From: CAYNFH01 sp964396385
GTDB lineage: Bacteria; Armatimonadota; Chthonomonadetes; Chthonomonadales; CAJBBX01
Assembly: GCA_964396385.1 (NCBI GenBank)
Contig: CAYNFH010000010.1
Location: forward strand, 1 to 59,273
Length of the DNA stretch: 59,273 nucleotides
Direction of reading: 5' to 3'
The notes beneath the pieces are model-generated. The model was not told where the DNA came from and did no database searches. It worked only from the letters and a program-made list of their open reading frames with translations. The translations under genes and the position numbers were made by a program. Of this stretch, positions 48,495 to 57,314 are shown one piece after another; positions within the stretch are counted from its first letter, which is position 1; every line of letters starts with the position of its first letter.

Positions 48495-48544
48495 GCGGTG
48501 TCCTCTAGATGAGACCGCCGGCAGATTCCCGCGATGGGGCAGGG

Positions 48545-49570
48545 ATGGGAAGAGAGTTGAAGCAAGCAAGCAGTTGTGATAGCATCTGGGATTCCCTATC
48601 CGTCTACGCGGATGGCGAAGCCTCTCCGGGCGAAGCAGCCGACGTGGAGCTGCATATCGCCTCCTGTGCGGATTGCGCGCGCGACCTGGCGTTCATGCGC
48701 GGCGCGGGAGAGGCGCTGGCCCAGTCCCCCGAGGTTGCGCCCCCATTCCACCTGCGGGAATCCATCCTGGCGGCCACCGTATACAAGCCGCGCTGGTACC
48801 AGCGGCTGGGAATCGGCGCGCCGGCCCTCCGCTGGGCGCTCGCCGGGGCCGCGACAGCGGCGGTCGCCTATGTGCTCCTTCCACGTCCGGTACCGTCTGC
48901 TCCAGCCATGGTGGCGCTCGGTCCTGCTACGCAGGTCGCGCCCCCAAGTCACCGGGCTCCCGCGCCGACGCCAAGAACCGAGGACCCGGCCACGGTTCCT
49001 ATACCAGAGCCGGCTCCTGAGCTCAAACTGAATGCGCCCGCCGCGTCACAGCCACTCGGGCCGCCGCTGGTGGAGGCTCCGAAGCCGGAGCTGGCGATGG
49101 TTAAGATGCCGGTGGCGACGCTACCGAAGCCGAAAAAGATGGTTCCTGCCGTGTTCGTCCCGGTCAAGCGCCCGGTGTCGAAGGTCAAATCCGCCCCGGG
49201 GACGGCGAGCGCGTCTACGCCGGACAAGCCGAAAGCAGAACCGGCCCCGCCCGCGGAGGGCGGCTCTTCCGCGCCGTCCATGAGTCCGATGGACACGATG
49301 GCCAAGGGGCCCATGATGGCGGACAACATGCTGCAGCCGATGCCGCCGAAGCCGGATCCCATGCCTACCCCCGCCACGCCGGGGCCGAACCGCATCAAGA
49401 TAACGCTCACCTCAAGCAGCGAGCCGATGAGCGCGGGCGCCGTCGCCTCCCTGGCGGACATCCGCAAGACGGTCCGCGTTCCCACCGACCAGCCGTTCGC
49501 GAGCCCGGGCATCTTCAGGGCCAACGATCGGCGCGAAGTGAACGTGGATATCTACAAGACCCGGTTCTAG
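48545..49570 (+). CDS. Transmembrane zf-HC2 anti-sigma-like protein with Pro-rich ectodomain
   Basis: A 341-residue protein. The N-terminus is a zinc-binding anti-sigma domain with the HxxxCxxC motif in HIASCADCARDL. One membrane helix follows (LRWALAGAATAAVAYVLLP), and the outer part is about 200 residues rich in Pro, Ala, Lys and Met. The last 60 residues are more ordered (GPNRIKITLTSSSEPMSAG). Anti-sigma factors of this type bind ECF sigma factors until a signal acts on the outside domain. No ECF sigma gene is adjacent, which is unusual. An ATG at 48509 is rejected in favour of 48545, after AGGG. Confidence 0.75.
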   Translation: MGRELKQASSCDSIWDSLSVYADGEASPGEAADVELHIASCADCARDLAFMRGAGEALAQSPEVAPPFHLRESILAATVYKPRWYQRLGIGAPALRWALAGAATAAVAYVLLPRPVPSAPAMVALGPATQVAPPSHRAPAPTPRTEDPATVPIPEPAPELKLNAPAASQPLGPPLVEAPKPELAMVKMPVATLPKPKKMVPAVFVPVKRPVSKVKSAPGTASASTPDKPKAEPAPPAEGGSSAPSMSPMDTMAKGPMMADNMLQPMPPKPDPMPTPATPGPNRIKITLTSSSEPMSAGAVASLADIRKTVRVPTDQPFASPGIFRANDRREVNVDIYKTRF

Positions 49571-49642
49571 GTCCCCTCCTCAATTCCGCGGCGTAACCGG
49601 GCGGGCTATCCCGGGGTTCTTCCCTAAGGGGGAGGCTCTCCT

Positions 49643-49762
49643 ATGTTCCGCTCGCCGCGGGTCCCGCTCATCCTTGCCACCCTGGCCGCCGAACCGTTGC
49701 ATGCCGGCTGGCGCTTCCACCCGATTTCGGTTCCCGCGGCTGCGGGCGCCAGGCCGCACTGA
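49643..49762 (+). CDS. Short ORF with a strong ribosome-binding site
   Basis: A 39-codon frame with GGGGGAGG seven bases before the ATG. It begins with a signal-like RSPRVPLILATLAAEPLHAG. It could be a small exported peptide or the broken start of a secreted-protein gene like the one that follows at 49825. The rest of 49571-49824 is otherwise empty. Weakly supported. Confidence 0.25.
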   Translation: MFRSPRVPLILATLAAEPLHAGWRFHPISVPAAAGARPH

Positions 49763-49824
49763 ACCGATGGCCGGCCGGATGGCTCAGTGTTACAGGGAGT
49801 ATCTCTGGAGGACGGGAGGGGAAG

Positions 49825-51228
49825 ATGACATTCCGGCGGATTGTCGCAGGGCTCGCCTGCCTGGCGTTCGCAGGGCCAGCGTGGTCGCAGCCGGGGGCCA
49901 AAGACGGCTTCGTACTGACAGATACGCAGGCCGTTGGTCTGCTGCCGCCCGCGCTGGTGGCCGCGCCGATGGTGACCTCGGCGCAGTGGTCGCCGGATGG
50001 CCGCTACGTCATCGCGCTGCGCAGGGACATGAGGCTGACCCCGGCGATGGTGACGGACCTGATCAGCATGAACCCCGGTATGCCGGCGCCAGGCGATGTC
50101 ACGATTACGGTTTGGGATTCCAGGAGCCACGAGGGGCGGGAAGTGTGGAAACTGCCTGCCGCCGAGGTCGAGATTCAGCGCGTTACATGGATTCCGGGGA
50201 CCGGGATCGCACTGGCGATAATCTCGATCCGAGAGCCCGGCCGAAATCCCGGAGACCCACCCGGATGGCATCGCCACATCCTTCGTGTCAGCGCGGAGAC
50301 GCAGACCGCACGCGACATCGCGGAGCCACCCGGGTATTTCGAGCTCGCAGTTAGTCCCTCCCAACCCATCGCGGTTGTGACCACCATAGTCATAAGCCAG
50401 ACCGTTCCACCTTCCGGCGACAGGCCGGCCGATGCTGTTCGCCGCATGCACGTTACTTTGACAGCTATCCGGGCCAGCGGAGCGGAGGCCGGGTCCGTGC
50501 AGCTTCCGGAGGGACTTTTCGGCGCCAGTATCGCCTGGGACCCGGAAGGGCGGCCGCTCATCAGGGCCAGAGAGCTTCCCGCTCAGAAGGGAGCTCCCGC
50601 TGTAGAGCGGGTGTTTGCCTGGAACACGACCACGGGCGAGCTGAAACCGTTCTCCGGCGGGATCCCACAGCCCGCGACGAACGCGCAGCCCGAGGGCGCC
50701 ATCCGGCTCCGGGCGGCGAACGTGGCGGCGAAGGAGGGGAGCGTCGGACGGAATGTGAGGCTGCTCTGGTTGGAATCGACGGCCGCGAGCGACCAGTCAC
50801 GGGCTCTGGTGGCGGCCAACGTGGACACGTTCTCGCTGTCTCCCAACGCGGACGCAGTGCTGTATGTGGCGAACGGGGCCGCATGGGTCTCGCCGCTGGT
50901 GCGGCTGCCCAGGGAAGTATTCCTGAAGGCTCGGGCGGACGCGCTCCGGCAGGTGGCCCTCTCCAACGCGAAGCAGGCCGGGGTGGCGGCACTGATGTAC
51001 GTGGAGGACTACGATGAGTGCCTCCCGGGCGCGGGCGGAGACATCGCCGGCGAGCTTTCCCCGTATCTAAAGGGCCCGGATCTGATCAGCTCGCTCACCT
51101 ACACATACGGAGGAGGGCCGCTGAAGGACATCGAGAATCCCGCGGAGACAGAGCTCGGCTATGTCGCAGGGCCAGGGGGCCGAGCCATCATCTACGCCGA
51201 TGGTCACGTCAAGTGGAAGAGTGACTAG
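49825..51228 (+). CDS. Secreted beta-propeller-like protein with pilin-type H-X9-DG-like tail
   Basis: A 467-residue exported protein. Signal peptide MTFRRIVAGLACLAFAGPAW is followed by strand-rich repeats such as SAQWSPDGRYVIAL, VTWIPGTGIALAII, IAWDPEGRPLIR and FSLSPNADAVLYV, typical of a WD40/TolB-like propeller. The C-terminal 90 residues (ALRQVALSNAKQAGVAALMY, VEDYDECLPG, IIYADGHVKWKSD) look like the end of type IV pilin-like DUF1559 proteins, where the same sequence precedes a YADGHV end. The N-terminal pilin helix is missing, so the pilin tail has been joined to a propeller. Function is unknown; a surface or scaffold role is likely. Confidence 0.75.
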   Translation: MTFRRIVAGLACLAFAGPAWSQPGAKDGFVLTDTQAVGLLPPALVAAPMVTSAQWSPDGRYVIALRRDMRLTPAMVTDLISMNPGMPAPGDVTITVWDSRSHEGREVWKLPAAEVEIQRVTWIPGTGIALAIISIREPGRNPGDPPGWHRHILRVSAETQTARDIAEPPGYFELAVSPSQPIAVVTTIVISQTVPPSGDRPADAVRRMHVTLTAIRASGAEAGSVQLPEGLFGASIAWDPEGRPLIRARELPAQKGAPAVERVFAWNTTTGELKPFSGGIPQPATNAQPEGAIRLRAANVAAKEGSVGRNVRLLWLESTAASDQSRALVAANVDTFSLSPNADAVLYVANGAAWVSPLVRLPREVFLKARADALRQVALSNAKQAGVAALMYVEDYDECLPGAGGDIAGELSPYLKGPDLISSLTYTYGGGPLKDIENPAETELGYVAGPGGRAIIYADGHVKWKSD

Positions 51229-51233
51229 CGCCA

Positions 51234-51707
51234 CTAGAGGATTGTCCGGATGTACTGCTGGCTGCGGTCGTCTAGAGCGGCGACGTCCGGGATCTCGAAC
51301 CTGTTTCCGTCCACGTCCAGCAGCAGCAGGTGGGCCGCCCCCAGCCAGACAGCATTCTCCTGGAGGTTCTGGGTGACGAAGTCGCGCGGGCCGCGGTCCG
51401 TCTCCACGCTCCAGTAGGTCGCGCCGAACTCCACCCTGGCGTGGGCGACTCTCTCTACCGTTGCCGTCAGGTAGCGCCGTCGCAGCTCAAGCTGCACCGC
51501 CTGCCAGGACTCCTTCGGCAGCTCCAGTGGGTCCGGTATCGTGACGATCTCCTCGCCCTTGGCGTTCAGCAGCGCGAGGTACTTGCCGGGGTGAGAGAGC
51601 GGGGCCGACCATGCAGGCTTGACGGTGGGATACGAGAGCTCCTCGTCCACCGTGAGCCGCAGGCGGTCCTTGGGCTCGTGGAATAGCTTCAGATCTGCCG
51701 CGTTCAT
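51234..51707 (-). CDS. DUF1854 protein, last gene of the ABC operon
   Basis: A 157-residue protein of the DUF1854 family, with LKLFHEPKDRLRLTVDEELS near the start, YPTVKPAWSAPLSHPGKYLA, LLNAKGEEIVTI, and a C-terminal region (VETDRGPRDFVTQN; LLLDVDGNRFEIPD). The function is uncharacterised. DUF1854 genes are, by recollection, often near ABC exporters of the type found at the start of this operon. The ATG at 51707 follows GGGAGG and overlaps the ATPase stop by four bases, so its translation is coupled to the transporter. Confidence 0.85.
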   Translation of the reverse strand: MNAADLKLFHEPKDRLRLTVDEELSYPTVKPAWSAPLSHPGKYLALLNAKGEEIVTIPDPLELPKESWQAVQLELRRRYLTATVERVAHARVEFGATYWSVETDRGPRDFVTQNLQENAVWLGAAHLLLLDVDGNRFEIPDVAALDDRSQQYIRTIL

Positions 51708-52759
51708 ACAGATGCCTCCCGGGCTCCGGCCGCTTCTGCGTCCCTGCCCTGCCACTTCTCGTAGATATCCGCGATCACGTCGTCAATGGGCGCGCGGTGG
51801 GTCTCCACGTCCAGGACTTCCGTCTGCGCGCCGGCCTGTTCCAGCAGGTCCGCGATGTTTACGTGGGAGGCGTCAAAGACATATTCGTGCCTCCCACCCT
51901 CCGATTTAACCAGCTCCGCGCCTCGCAGTGCAGGAGGCTGTCCCTCCGGCGTCTCCAGCATCAGGTGTCGGCGGTCCGCGAACTCACGGCGGAGCTGATG
52001 GAAGTCCCCGTCGAAGGCTATCCGGCCGCGGTCGATCATCACGATGCGCCCGGCGAGCTGCTCCAAATCCGACATGTCGTGGCTGGTCACCATCACTGTT
52101 ACGTTCTTCGTTCGGTTGATGTCCTTGATGATCTGGAGCAGGTTCCGCTTGGCCAGGACATCCACGCCGATGGTCGGCTCGTCCAGGAAGAGTATCTCCG
52201 GCTCGTGGATCAGGGCGAGCGCCAGGTCCGTCCGCATCCGCTGTCCGAGGCTGAGCTCGCGCGCCAGGCTGTTGAAGAACTCTCCGAGGTCCAGGAGCTC
52301 CTTCACGTAGCCCAGCATCCGGTCAAACCGCTCGCGAGGCACGTCCCACACCACACGCTTCCACTCGAAGGTAGCCGCCACAGGCTGGTCCCACCAGAGC
52401 TCCGTCCGCTGGCCGTAGACGACGCCGATTCGGCCCACGTACCGCACCCGGTCCCGCACGGGGTCGAAGCCGAGAGAGCGAACCGTGCCGGCGTCCGGCG
52501 CGAGCATGCCGGAGAGCAACTTCACCGTGGTGCTCTTGCCGGCGCCGTTGGGACCGGCGTACGCCACAATCTCGCCGCGCTGAATAGTGAGCGAGACATC
52601 CTGGAGCGCCCGCACCGCGCGGATGCGGGGGCGGAGCAGATTGCGACCGACGTGCCACCAGTGCTCCGACGGCTGGCGCTGGCGGAAGGTCTTGCAGACG
52701 TGGCTCAGCTCAACGACGGTGTCCGAAGCTGAGATAGCGTTGTGAGCCCGTGCGGGCAT
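51704..52759 (-). CDS. ABC transporter ATPase (ABC-2 exporter type)
   Basis: A 351-residue cytoplasmic ATPase. Walker A AGPNGAGKSTT, signature ELSLGQRMRTDLA, Walker B ILFLDEPTIG and switch His in VTSHDMSD are all present. The TELWWDQP motif and FEWKR before the signature are typical of ATPases paired with DUF990 permeases (daunorubicin-resistance-like, ABC-2). The 90 residues after the switch region form an accessory domain. Its start overlaps the end of the upstream permease by 50 bases. It presumably powers the two permeases just upstream. The exported compound is unknown. Confidence 0.92.
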   Translation of the reverse strand: MPARAHNAISASDTVVELSHVCKTFRQRQPSEHWWHVGRNLLRPRIRAVRALQDVSLTIQRGEIVAYAGPNGAGKSTTVKLLSGMLAPDAGTVRSLGFDPVRDRVRYVGRIGVVYGQRTELWWDQPVAATFEWKRVVWDVPRERFDRMLGYVKELLDLGEFFNSLARELSLGQRMRTDLALALIHEPEILFLDEPTIGVDVLAKRNLLQIIKDINRTKNVTVMVTSHDMSDLEQLAGRIVMIDRGRIAFDGDFHQLRREFADRRHLMLETPEGQPPALRGAELVKSEGGRHEYVFDASHVNIADLLEQAGAQTEVLDVETHRAPIDDVIADIYEKWQGRDAEAAGAREASV

Positions 52760-53540
52760 AGTGTCTCATCCCCCGGTTGAACAGCCAGGCGGCGGCCGAT
52801 GCGAGCAGGACCGCGGCAGCGGGTGTCGCCGCGGAGCGCGGCCCGATGGGCTCCAGTCCGGCCAGTGTCCGGCAGGGCGCCCACGCCACCAGTCCCGCCG
52901 GCACAAAGACGATCAGGCCCACAATGAGCGTGGGAGCCAACCCGTCCAGCGGAAAGCTCTTGAGCGTGTTGACCAGGCCCATGGCGTTGCTGCTAATCTC
53001 CTCGGCGGCCACCGGCGCCCAGAAGGCGGCGCAGCCCCACAGGTAGGAGAAGGAGATCATAATAGCCATCGATGCCCCCATGTTGAGCATGAACAGCCCC
53101 ACCCAGAGCGGCGTCACGTGCACCGGCAGGTGGGCCGCGGCCCACCAGGTCAGCGCCACTCCCGCCGCGGCCCCCATCGAGCCGGAGACCGGGAGGAAGC
53201 CCTCCGTCAGCAGCGCCATCCAGACCGGCTGCGGCTGGATCAAGATGTGGTCGAGCTGGCCCCGGCCGATGCGCCGGCTGATCCAGGCGACGTTGTAGCC
53301 GAAGAACATGTCCGTGGTCCCGCGGACCAACGCGGCAAATCCGAGCATGAACAGGACCGGGTACTTGCCCCACGCGCCAATGCCGGAGAAGCGCTCCGCC
53401 AGGAGCAGGATCCCGGAGACCGCCGCGATGTTCAGCACGGCGTCTGACAGAGAGTACAGGCACAGGAGCCGGAAGTCCCGCGTCATCAGATTCAGGTCCA
53501 GGTAGGCATGGACCGCGAGCAGGCGGAGTATTCGTTTCAT
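52710..53540 (-). CDS. ABC-2 type permease (DUF990-like), second subunit
   Basis: A 276-residue membrane protein with six probable helices. It begins MKRILRLLAVHAYLDLNLMT, then SLSDAVLNIAAVSGILLLAERF, FGYNVAWISRRIGRGQLDHI and LIQPQPVWMALLTEGFLP, in the style of DUF990 ABC-2 subunits. The ATG at 53540 overlaps the previous permease's stop by four bases, and GGGAGG lies directly before it. Together with the first permease it should form the heterodimeric pore. An apparent longer frame up to 54071 is a read-through of the other gene's opposite phase. Confidence 0.85.
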   Translation of the reverse strand: MKRILRLLAVHAYLDLNLMTRDFRLLCLYSLSDAVLNIAAVSGILLLAERFSGIGAWGKYPVLFMLGFAALVRGTTDMFFGYNVAWISRRIGRGQLDHILIQPQPVWMALLTEGFLPVSGSMGAAAGVALTWWAAAHLPVHVTPLWVGLFMLNMGASMAIMISFSYLWGCAAFWAPVAAEEISSNAMGLVNTLKSFPLDGLAPTLIVGLIVFVPAGLVAWAPCRTLAGLEPIGPRSAATPAAAVLLASAAAWLFNRGMRHYARTGSQRYLSFGHRR

Positions 53541-54334
53541 CCTCCCTGACTCACCAGCTTCTCCCGGCTTGCGCGCCAGGTCCAGGCGGCCAGGGGCCAC
53601 AGGACGAGCGCCCAGCCCGCCTGCACCGACATCAGGAGGCGCGGGTCTCCGGTGCCGGTGTAGATGCGGAGTGGCGCCGAGGCCATGGAGGCAAACGGCA
53701 GCCACCCGAACACCCGGCCGAGCCCCCACGGCAGCAGCGCGAGCGGCAGCAGCGAGCCGGAGAGTAGGGAGGTCGCCGCGTCCCGGATGTAGGCCACGAT
53801 CCACGGTCCCGCGCTCAGGTTCACCATCAGGGCCGCGAACAGGAAGTCCACGGCCAGACCCAACGTTATCGCGAGCAGCAGGCTCGGCATGAACATGAGA
53901 CCCGCTGCCAGGCTCGCCGGCAGTGGGTCGACTCCGAGCATCGGCGCGGTGACCAGCAGCGGCGCGGAGCAGAAGACGAAACCGGCGAGCCACCGGCCGA
54001 GACTGGTGGATACCAGCGCCGGCACCAGCCTCATGGGCCGGAGGAGCAGGTTGATCAGGCAGCCTTCCCATAACATGTACTCGATGTATGTGCGTGCATA
54101 GAGCTGCTCCGCGAAGATCTCACTCACCAGCGTATAGGTGAGCACCGCACCCAGCGTCATCCCGGATACAGGCCCGCGACCGGCCAGGATAACGCGCCAA
54201 AGTCCGAGCAGCACGGCGACGCGCAGGAAGCGCAGCAGGTAGTCGGCCAGGAAGAGCACGCTGTCGTTCACGTGCCCCCCAGCCTCCATCCAGGCGGTCT
54301 TCCCCAGTTTGCGGAGGATCGCAGTGCTCACCAA
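53537..54334 (-). CDS. ABC-2 type permease, first subunit
   Basis: A 265-residue protein with six membrane helices, including FLADYLLRFLRVAVLLGLWR, TLGAVLTYTLVSEIFAEQL and LLLAITLGLAVDFLFAALMV. RPMRLVPALVSTSLGRWLAG and the WEGCLINLLLRP stretch match the ABC-2 permease group also seen in the next gene. TTG at 54334 and GTG at 54331 are both possible starts after TAGGAG. It partners with the following permease and ATPase. Confidence 0.85.
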   Translation of the reverse strand: MVSTAILRKLGKTAWMEAGGHVNDSVLFLADYLLRFLRVAVLLGLWRVILAGRGPVSGMTLGAVLTYTLVSEIFAEQLYARTYIEYMLWEGCLINLLLRPMRLVPALVSTSLGRWLAGFVFCSAPLLVTAPMLGVDPLPASLAAGLMFMPSLLLAITLGLAVDFLFAALMVNLSAGPWIVAYIRDAATSLLSGSLLPLALLPWGLGRVFGWLPFASMASAPLRIYTGTGDPRLLMSVQAGWALVLWPLAAWTWRASREKLVSQGG

Positions 54335-54342
54335 TGCAGCTC

Positions 54343-54564
54343 CTAGGCGCAGCAGACTTCGACGGTCTCGTCTGCTGCCGTTTCCTCGACGTCCTCGTCC
54401 TCCCGCACGAAGAGGCGGGTGTAGTGGACGATCCGGACACCGCCCGGCAGCTCGTCGGTCTGCAGGACCTGGACGAGCGATCCGGTCTCCATGTCCCGGT
54501 AGATTCCGGGCTCGACGCGCTCTCCGGAGACGAAGATGCGCTGCAAGAGGGGTGGTTCAGACAT
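54343..54564 (-). CDS. Small hypothetical protein between ABC genes
   Basis: A 73-residue acidic protein starting MSEPPLLQRIFVSGERVEPG, with GIYRDMETGSLVQVLQTDEL and a tail ending DETVEVCCA. The ATG at 54564 is preceded by AGGGAG at five bases. No domain is recognised; its short beta-strand content suggests a small barrel or SHOCT-like fold. The gene lies in the operon, 8 bases before the first permease, so it may be an accessory to the transporter. The two terminal Cys could bind metal or be modified. Confidence 0.6.
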   Translation of the reverse strand: MSEPPLLQRIFVSGERVEPGIYRDMETGSLVQVLQTDELPGGVRIVHYTRLFVREDEDVEETAADETVEVCCA

Positions 54565-54653
54565 CACAGCTCCCTTCTTCACTCAATGCACTCAATCGCG
54601 ATGCGGCGGGCCGGGACGGCGCCCGGCCGCTACAGCCCATTCCGCGGACTCCC

Positions 54654-54699
54654 GTGTACAGGAGCCATGGAGGCGGCACAAGGATAGCTCCTGGTACAC
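54654..54699. repeat. Hairpin between the ABC exporter and the small gene
   Basis: GTGTACAGGAGC (54654-54665) and GCTCCTGGTACAC (54687-54699) form a stem with one bulge in the 161-base gap of the operon. It may moderate expression of the downstream genes or stabilise the transcript. No T-run. Confidence 0.5.
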
Positions 54700-54725
54700 G
54701 ACACCGGCGGTGGCGGACACGCTCA

Positions 54726-56930
54726 TCAGCTCCCGACCCCGATGATCTGCGTCACCTGGCTCTGGGTCTCCACCAGCTTGAAGAACTCGCCTTTTTTATC
54801 CATCAGCTCAGCATGGGTGCCCATTTCCACAATCTCGCCCTTCTCGAGCACCACCAGCCGGCTGGCGTTGCGCAGAGTGGAGAGTCTGTGCGCGATGGCG
54901 AAGGTCGTCCGGCCCGAAATGAGCCGGGCGATGGCCTCCTGGATCTGCTTCTCTGTCTCCACGTCCACCGAGCTGGTGGCTTCGTCCAGGATCAGGATCC
55001 GCGGGTTGTGCAGGATGGCCCGCGCGATGGAGACGCGCTGCCGCTCCCCTCCGGAGAGCTTGGCGCCCCGCTCGCCCACCATCGTGTCGTACCCGTCCGG
55101 CTTGCCCAGGATGAAGTTGTGGGCGTTGGCCGCGCGGGCCGCCTCCACAATCTCCTCGAAAGCCGCCCCGGGCTTGCCATAGGCGATGTTCTCCGCGATG
55201 GTCCCGTTGAACAGGAACGGCTCCTGGAGCACCACGCCTATCTGCCTCCGCATTTCCTGGAGCGGGATCTGTCGGTAGTCCACCCCGTCGATTAGCACGC
55301 TGCCGGCATCCGGCTCGTAGAAGCGGCAGATCAGGTTGATAGTCGTGGACTTGCCCGCCCCGGACTTGCCGACCAGGCCGATCATCTCTCCCGGCTCGGC
55401 GGTAAAGTCAAGCCCCTTCAGTACCGGGTTGGACTTGTCGTAGCCGAACCGCACGTTCTGGAAGGAGACGCGGCCCTCGATGTAGTGGCCCTGCTCCGTT
55501 CCAGTCTGGTAGTCCTCCTTCACCGTGTCCATCACCTCAAAGATCCGCTCGGCGCCGGCCATAGCGCGGCTGAACCAGTTGTTGAGCTGCCCGAACCATT
55601 GGAGCGGCCCGTACACGAGCGTGATCAGCGAGTTCACCTTCACGAAGTCGCCCAGCGTAATCTGACTGCTGTAGACCATGTAGCCGCCCACGCTCCAGTT
55701 GATAAGCTGTCCCAGCGCCGTGAAGAAGGTCATGGAGCCGAAGACCGTGTACCAGCGCGAATCCGCGTGGACGCCAGAATCCCGCAGCTCCGCGTTGCGC
55801 CGCAGGAACTTGTCGTTCTCCAGGTCCTCCTGGGCGAACGCCTTCACCACGCGGATGCCTGAGAGCGATTCATTGAGGTGCATGTGGAACCGCGCCCACT
55901 TCTGGCCCACCCGGAAGAACATCTGGGACATGGGCTTCCAGAAGACCATGCTGATGGTCAGCACCACCGGCATGGGCGCCAGGACGCAGAGCGCCAGCCG
56001 CCAGTTGGTAAAGAACAGGAAGACCACGATCCCCACCATCAGCAGGCCGTTCGAGACGACGTAGGGCAGTCCGTCCACCAGGAAGCCCCACACGCGGTCG
56101 GTGTCCTGCGTCACCCGGCTCGCGATGGCGCCCACCTGCTTTTTATCGAAGTAGTTGAGCTGCAGGAACTCGATGGCACGGTAGAGCCGCGACCGCAGGT
56201 CCGCCGCGATGTAGCCGGCCAGGAAGGCGATAAGCCGCCCGGTCCAGATCTGCACTGCCGTGGAGGCCACCACCACCAGCAGCCACATGCCAATGAACCC
56301 GTAGAGCCGCGGCAGGTGCGCGTGCGGCGTGAGCACGCCATCGATGATGCGGCCCTGGAGCTGGGGCGGCACCAGGTTGATGGCCGCCTGCACGATGGCC
56401 AAACCCGTGAGCAGCCCCGCCTCCAGCCGATAGGGCTGCAAGTAACTCAGTATGCGGCCGAACGTCTTGCGGCGGTTGACGCAGGCGGGACAGATCCCAT
56501 CCTTCTCCGGCAACAGCCGGTTGCATCTGGCGCAGCGGATGCGCTCCTGCTTCAGGTTGATCAGAAGCTGCTCGCGCTTGGCTAGCTGCTCGATGCCGCG
56601 CGCCGCCTCCGAGAAGCGGGCGGCGTCCGTCATGGAGTAGGAGATGATGGGGATGATCTCGCCTTGATGGGTCGTGATCTCCAGCCGCCCTCCTCCTACC
56701 AGGGGCTCGTTCCGCGCCGACTTGACATCCGAGATGGGGATCTGGAAGGAGACGGCCCCTCCTGGATCCAGCACCCGGGCGAGCTCCCGCGTGACCTCCA
56801 GGGTTCGGCGGCCAAAGTGGCCGTCGTCGTCCAGATCCCCTTCGAGCACGATTAGCGTCTCGTTGTCCTCAGGACGCGCCGGGGGGGCCGGTGTTTCCTC
56901 TCCACGGCGCGCCGAATCGATACCGGACAT
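54726..56930 (-). CDS. ABC exporter with N-terminal zinc-ribbon extension
   Basis: A 734-residue half-transporter. The first 150 residues are unusual: a beta-rich domain (ETLIVLEGDLDDDGHFGRRT) followed by a zinc ribbon with CARCNRLL and CPACVNRR. The membrane domain has six helices starting near LEAGLLTGLAIVQAAINL. The ATPase has Walker A GLVGKSGAGKST, Q-loop GVVLQEPFLF, signature LSGGERQRVSIARA and Walker B ILILDEATSSVD. It should act as a homodimer. AGGAG precedes the ATG. Upstream is a promoter, leader peptide and terminator suggesting attenuation. The substrate is unknown; antibiotic or lipid export is plausible. Confidence 0.92.
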   Translation of the reverse strand: MSGIDSARRGEETPAPPARPEDNETLIVLEGDLDDDGHFGRRTLEVTRELARVLDPGGAVSFQIPISDVKSARNEPLVGGGRLEITTHQGEIIPIISYSMTDAARFSEAARGIEQLAKREQLLINLKQERIRCARCNRLLPEKDGICPACVNRRKTFGRILSYLQPYRLEAGLLTGLAIVQAAINLVPPQLQGRIIDGVLTPHAHLPRLYGFIGMWLLVVVASTAVQIWTGRLIAFLAGYIAADLRSRLYRAIEFLQLNYFDKKQVGAIASRVTQDTDRVWGFLVDGLPYVVSNGLLMVGIVVFLFFTNWRLALCVLAPMPVVLTISMVFWKPMSQMFFRVGQKWARFHMHLNESLSGIRVVKAFAQEDLENDKFLRRNAELRDSGVHADSRWYTVFGSMTFFTALGQLINWSVGGYMVYSSQITLGDFVKVNSLITLVYGPLQWFGQLNNWFSRAMAGAERIFEVMDTVKEDYQTGTEQGHYIEGRVSFQNVRFGYDKSNPVLKGLDFTAEPGEMIGLVGKSGAGKSTTINLICRFYEPDAGSVLIDGVDYRQIPLQEMRRQIGVVLQEPFLFNGTIAENIAYGKPGAAFEEIVEAARAANAHNFILGKPDGYDTMVGERGAKLSGGERQRVSIARAILHNPRILILDEATSSVDVETEKQIQEAIARLISGRTTFAIAHRLSTLRNASRLVVLEKGEIVEMGTHAELMDKKGEFFKLVETQSQVTQIIGVGS

Positions 56931-56960
56931 TGCCTGACTCCTGTAACTGCTGAGCAGATG

Positions 56961-57044
56961 AGGAGTGCTGGAATGATGGAGTACTGGAGGAGGGTTCCAG
57001 AATCCGGAACCCTGAACTCCAACACTCCGCTACTCCATTACTCC
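56961..57044. repeat. Intergenic hairpin (GGAGTGCTGGAATGATGG words)
   Basis: AGGAGTGCTGGAATGATGGA and GTACTGGAGG (56961-56990) oppose CTCCAACACTCCGCTACTCC and ATTACTCCCG (57017-57046), with the loop GGTTCCAGAATCCGGAACCC, itself a small stem. It lies between the attenuator-like terminator and the ABC exporter start. Confidence 0.85.
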
Positions 57045-57071
57045 CGTGCCTCACCGACGGGCGGAGCAAAC

Positions 57072-57118
57072 AAAAAGGCCGCGAGCCTCGCTCCGCATAA
57101 TGCGTTGCGCCCGCAGCC
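57072..57118 (-). terminator. Intrinsic terminator in the ABC operon leader
   Basis: On the minus strand GGCTGCGGGC (57118-57109) pairs over ten positions, including two G-U, with GCTCGCGGCC (57086-57077). TTTTT follows at once (57076-57072). The loop carries a small CGCAT/ATGCG stem. This is the only terminator in the window with a real U-tract. Confidence 0.8.
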
Positions 57119-57275
57119 TGGGATGGACAAAATATGGTCGAAAGTGCCTAGACCATGGACCCTCCGGAGGACGGGCGGCAACCAACACCACTCGGGACAG
57201 CGCCAAACAGACGCACGATTCCCTGAGTGCGGGAGGCGCGCGCATGCGCGAGCGGGTTAACCAGGCGGAGCCAAC

Positions 57276-57314
57276 TCAACATCGGTTGTTCGGTTGGGTC
57301 GCGGTCGACACCAC
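57276..57314 (-). CDS. Leader peptide MVSTATQPNNRC
   Basis: Twelve codons from GTG (57314) to TGA (57278-57276). AAGGAGG (57327-57321) lies six bases upstream, stronger than most ribosome-binding sites in the window. The leader begins about 23 bases after the predicted transcription start and is followed by a terminator. This is the arrangement of ribosome-controlled attenuators. The peptide is too short to be an enzyme. Alternative: a chance ORF. Confidence 0.5.
   Translation of the reverse strand: MVSTATQPNNRC

Noticed and set aside
52710..54071. A single 453-codon permease
   Set aside because: The part above 53540 is an off-frame reading of the other permease, and an ATG overlapping that gene's stop starts the real one.
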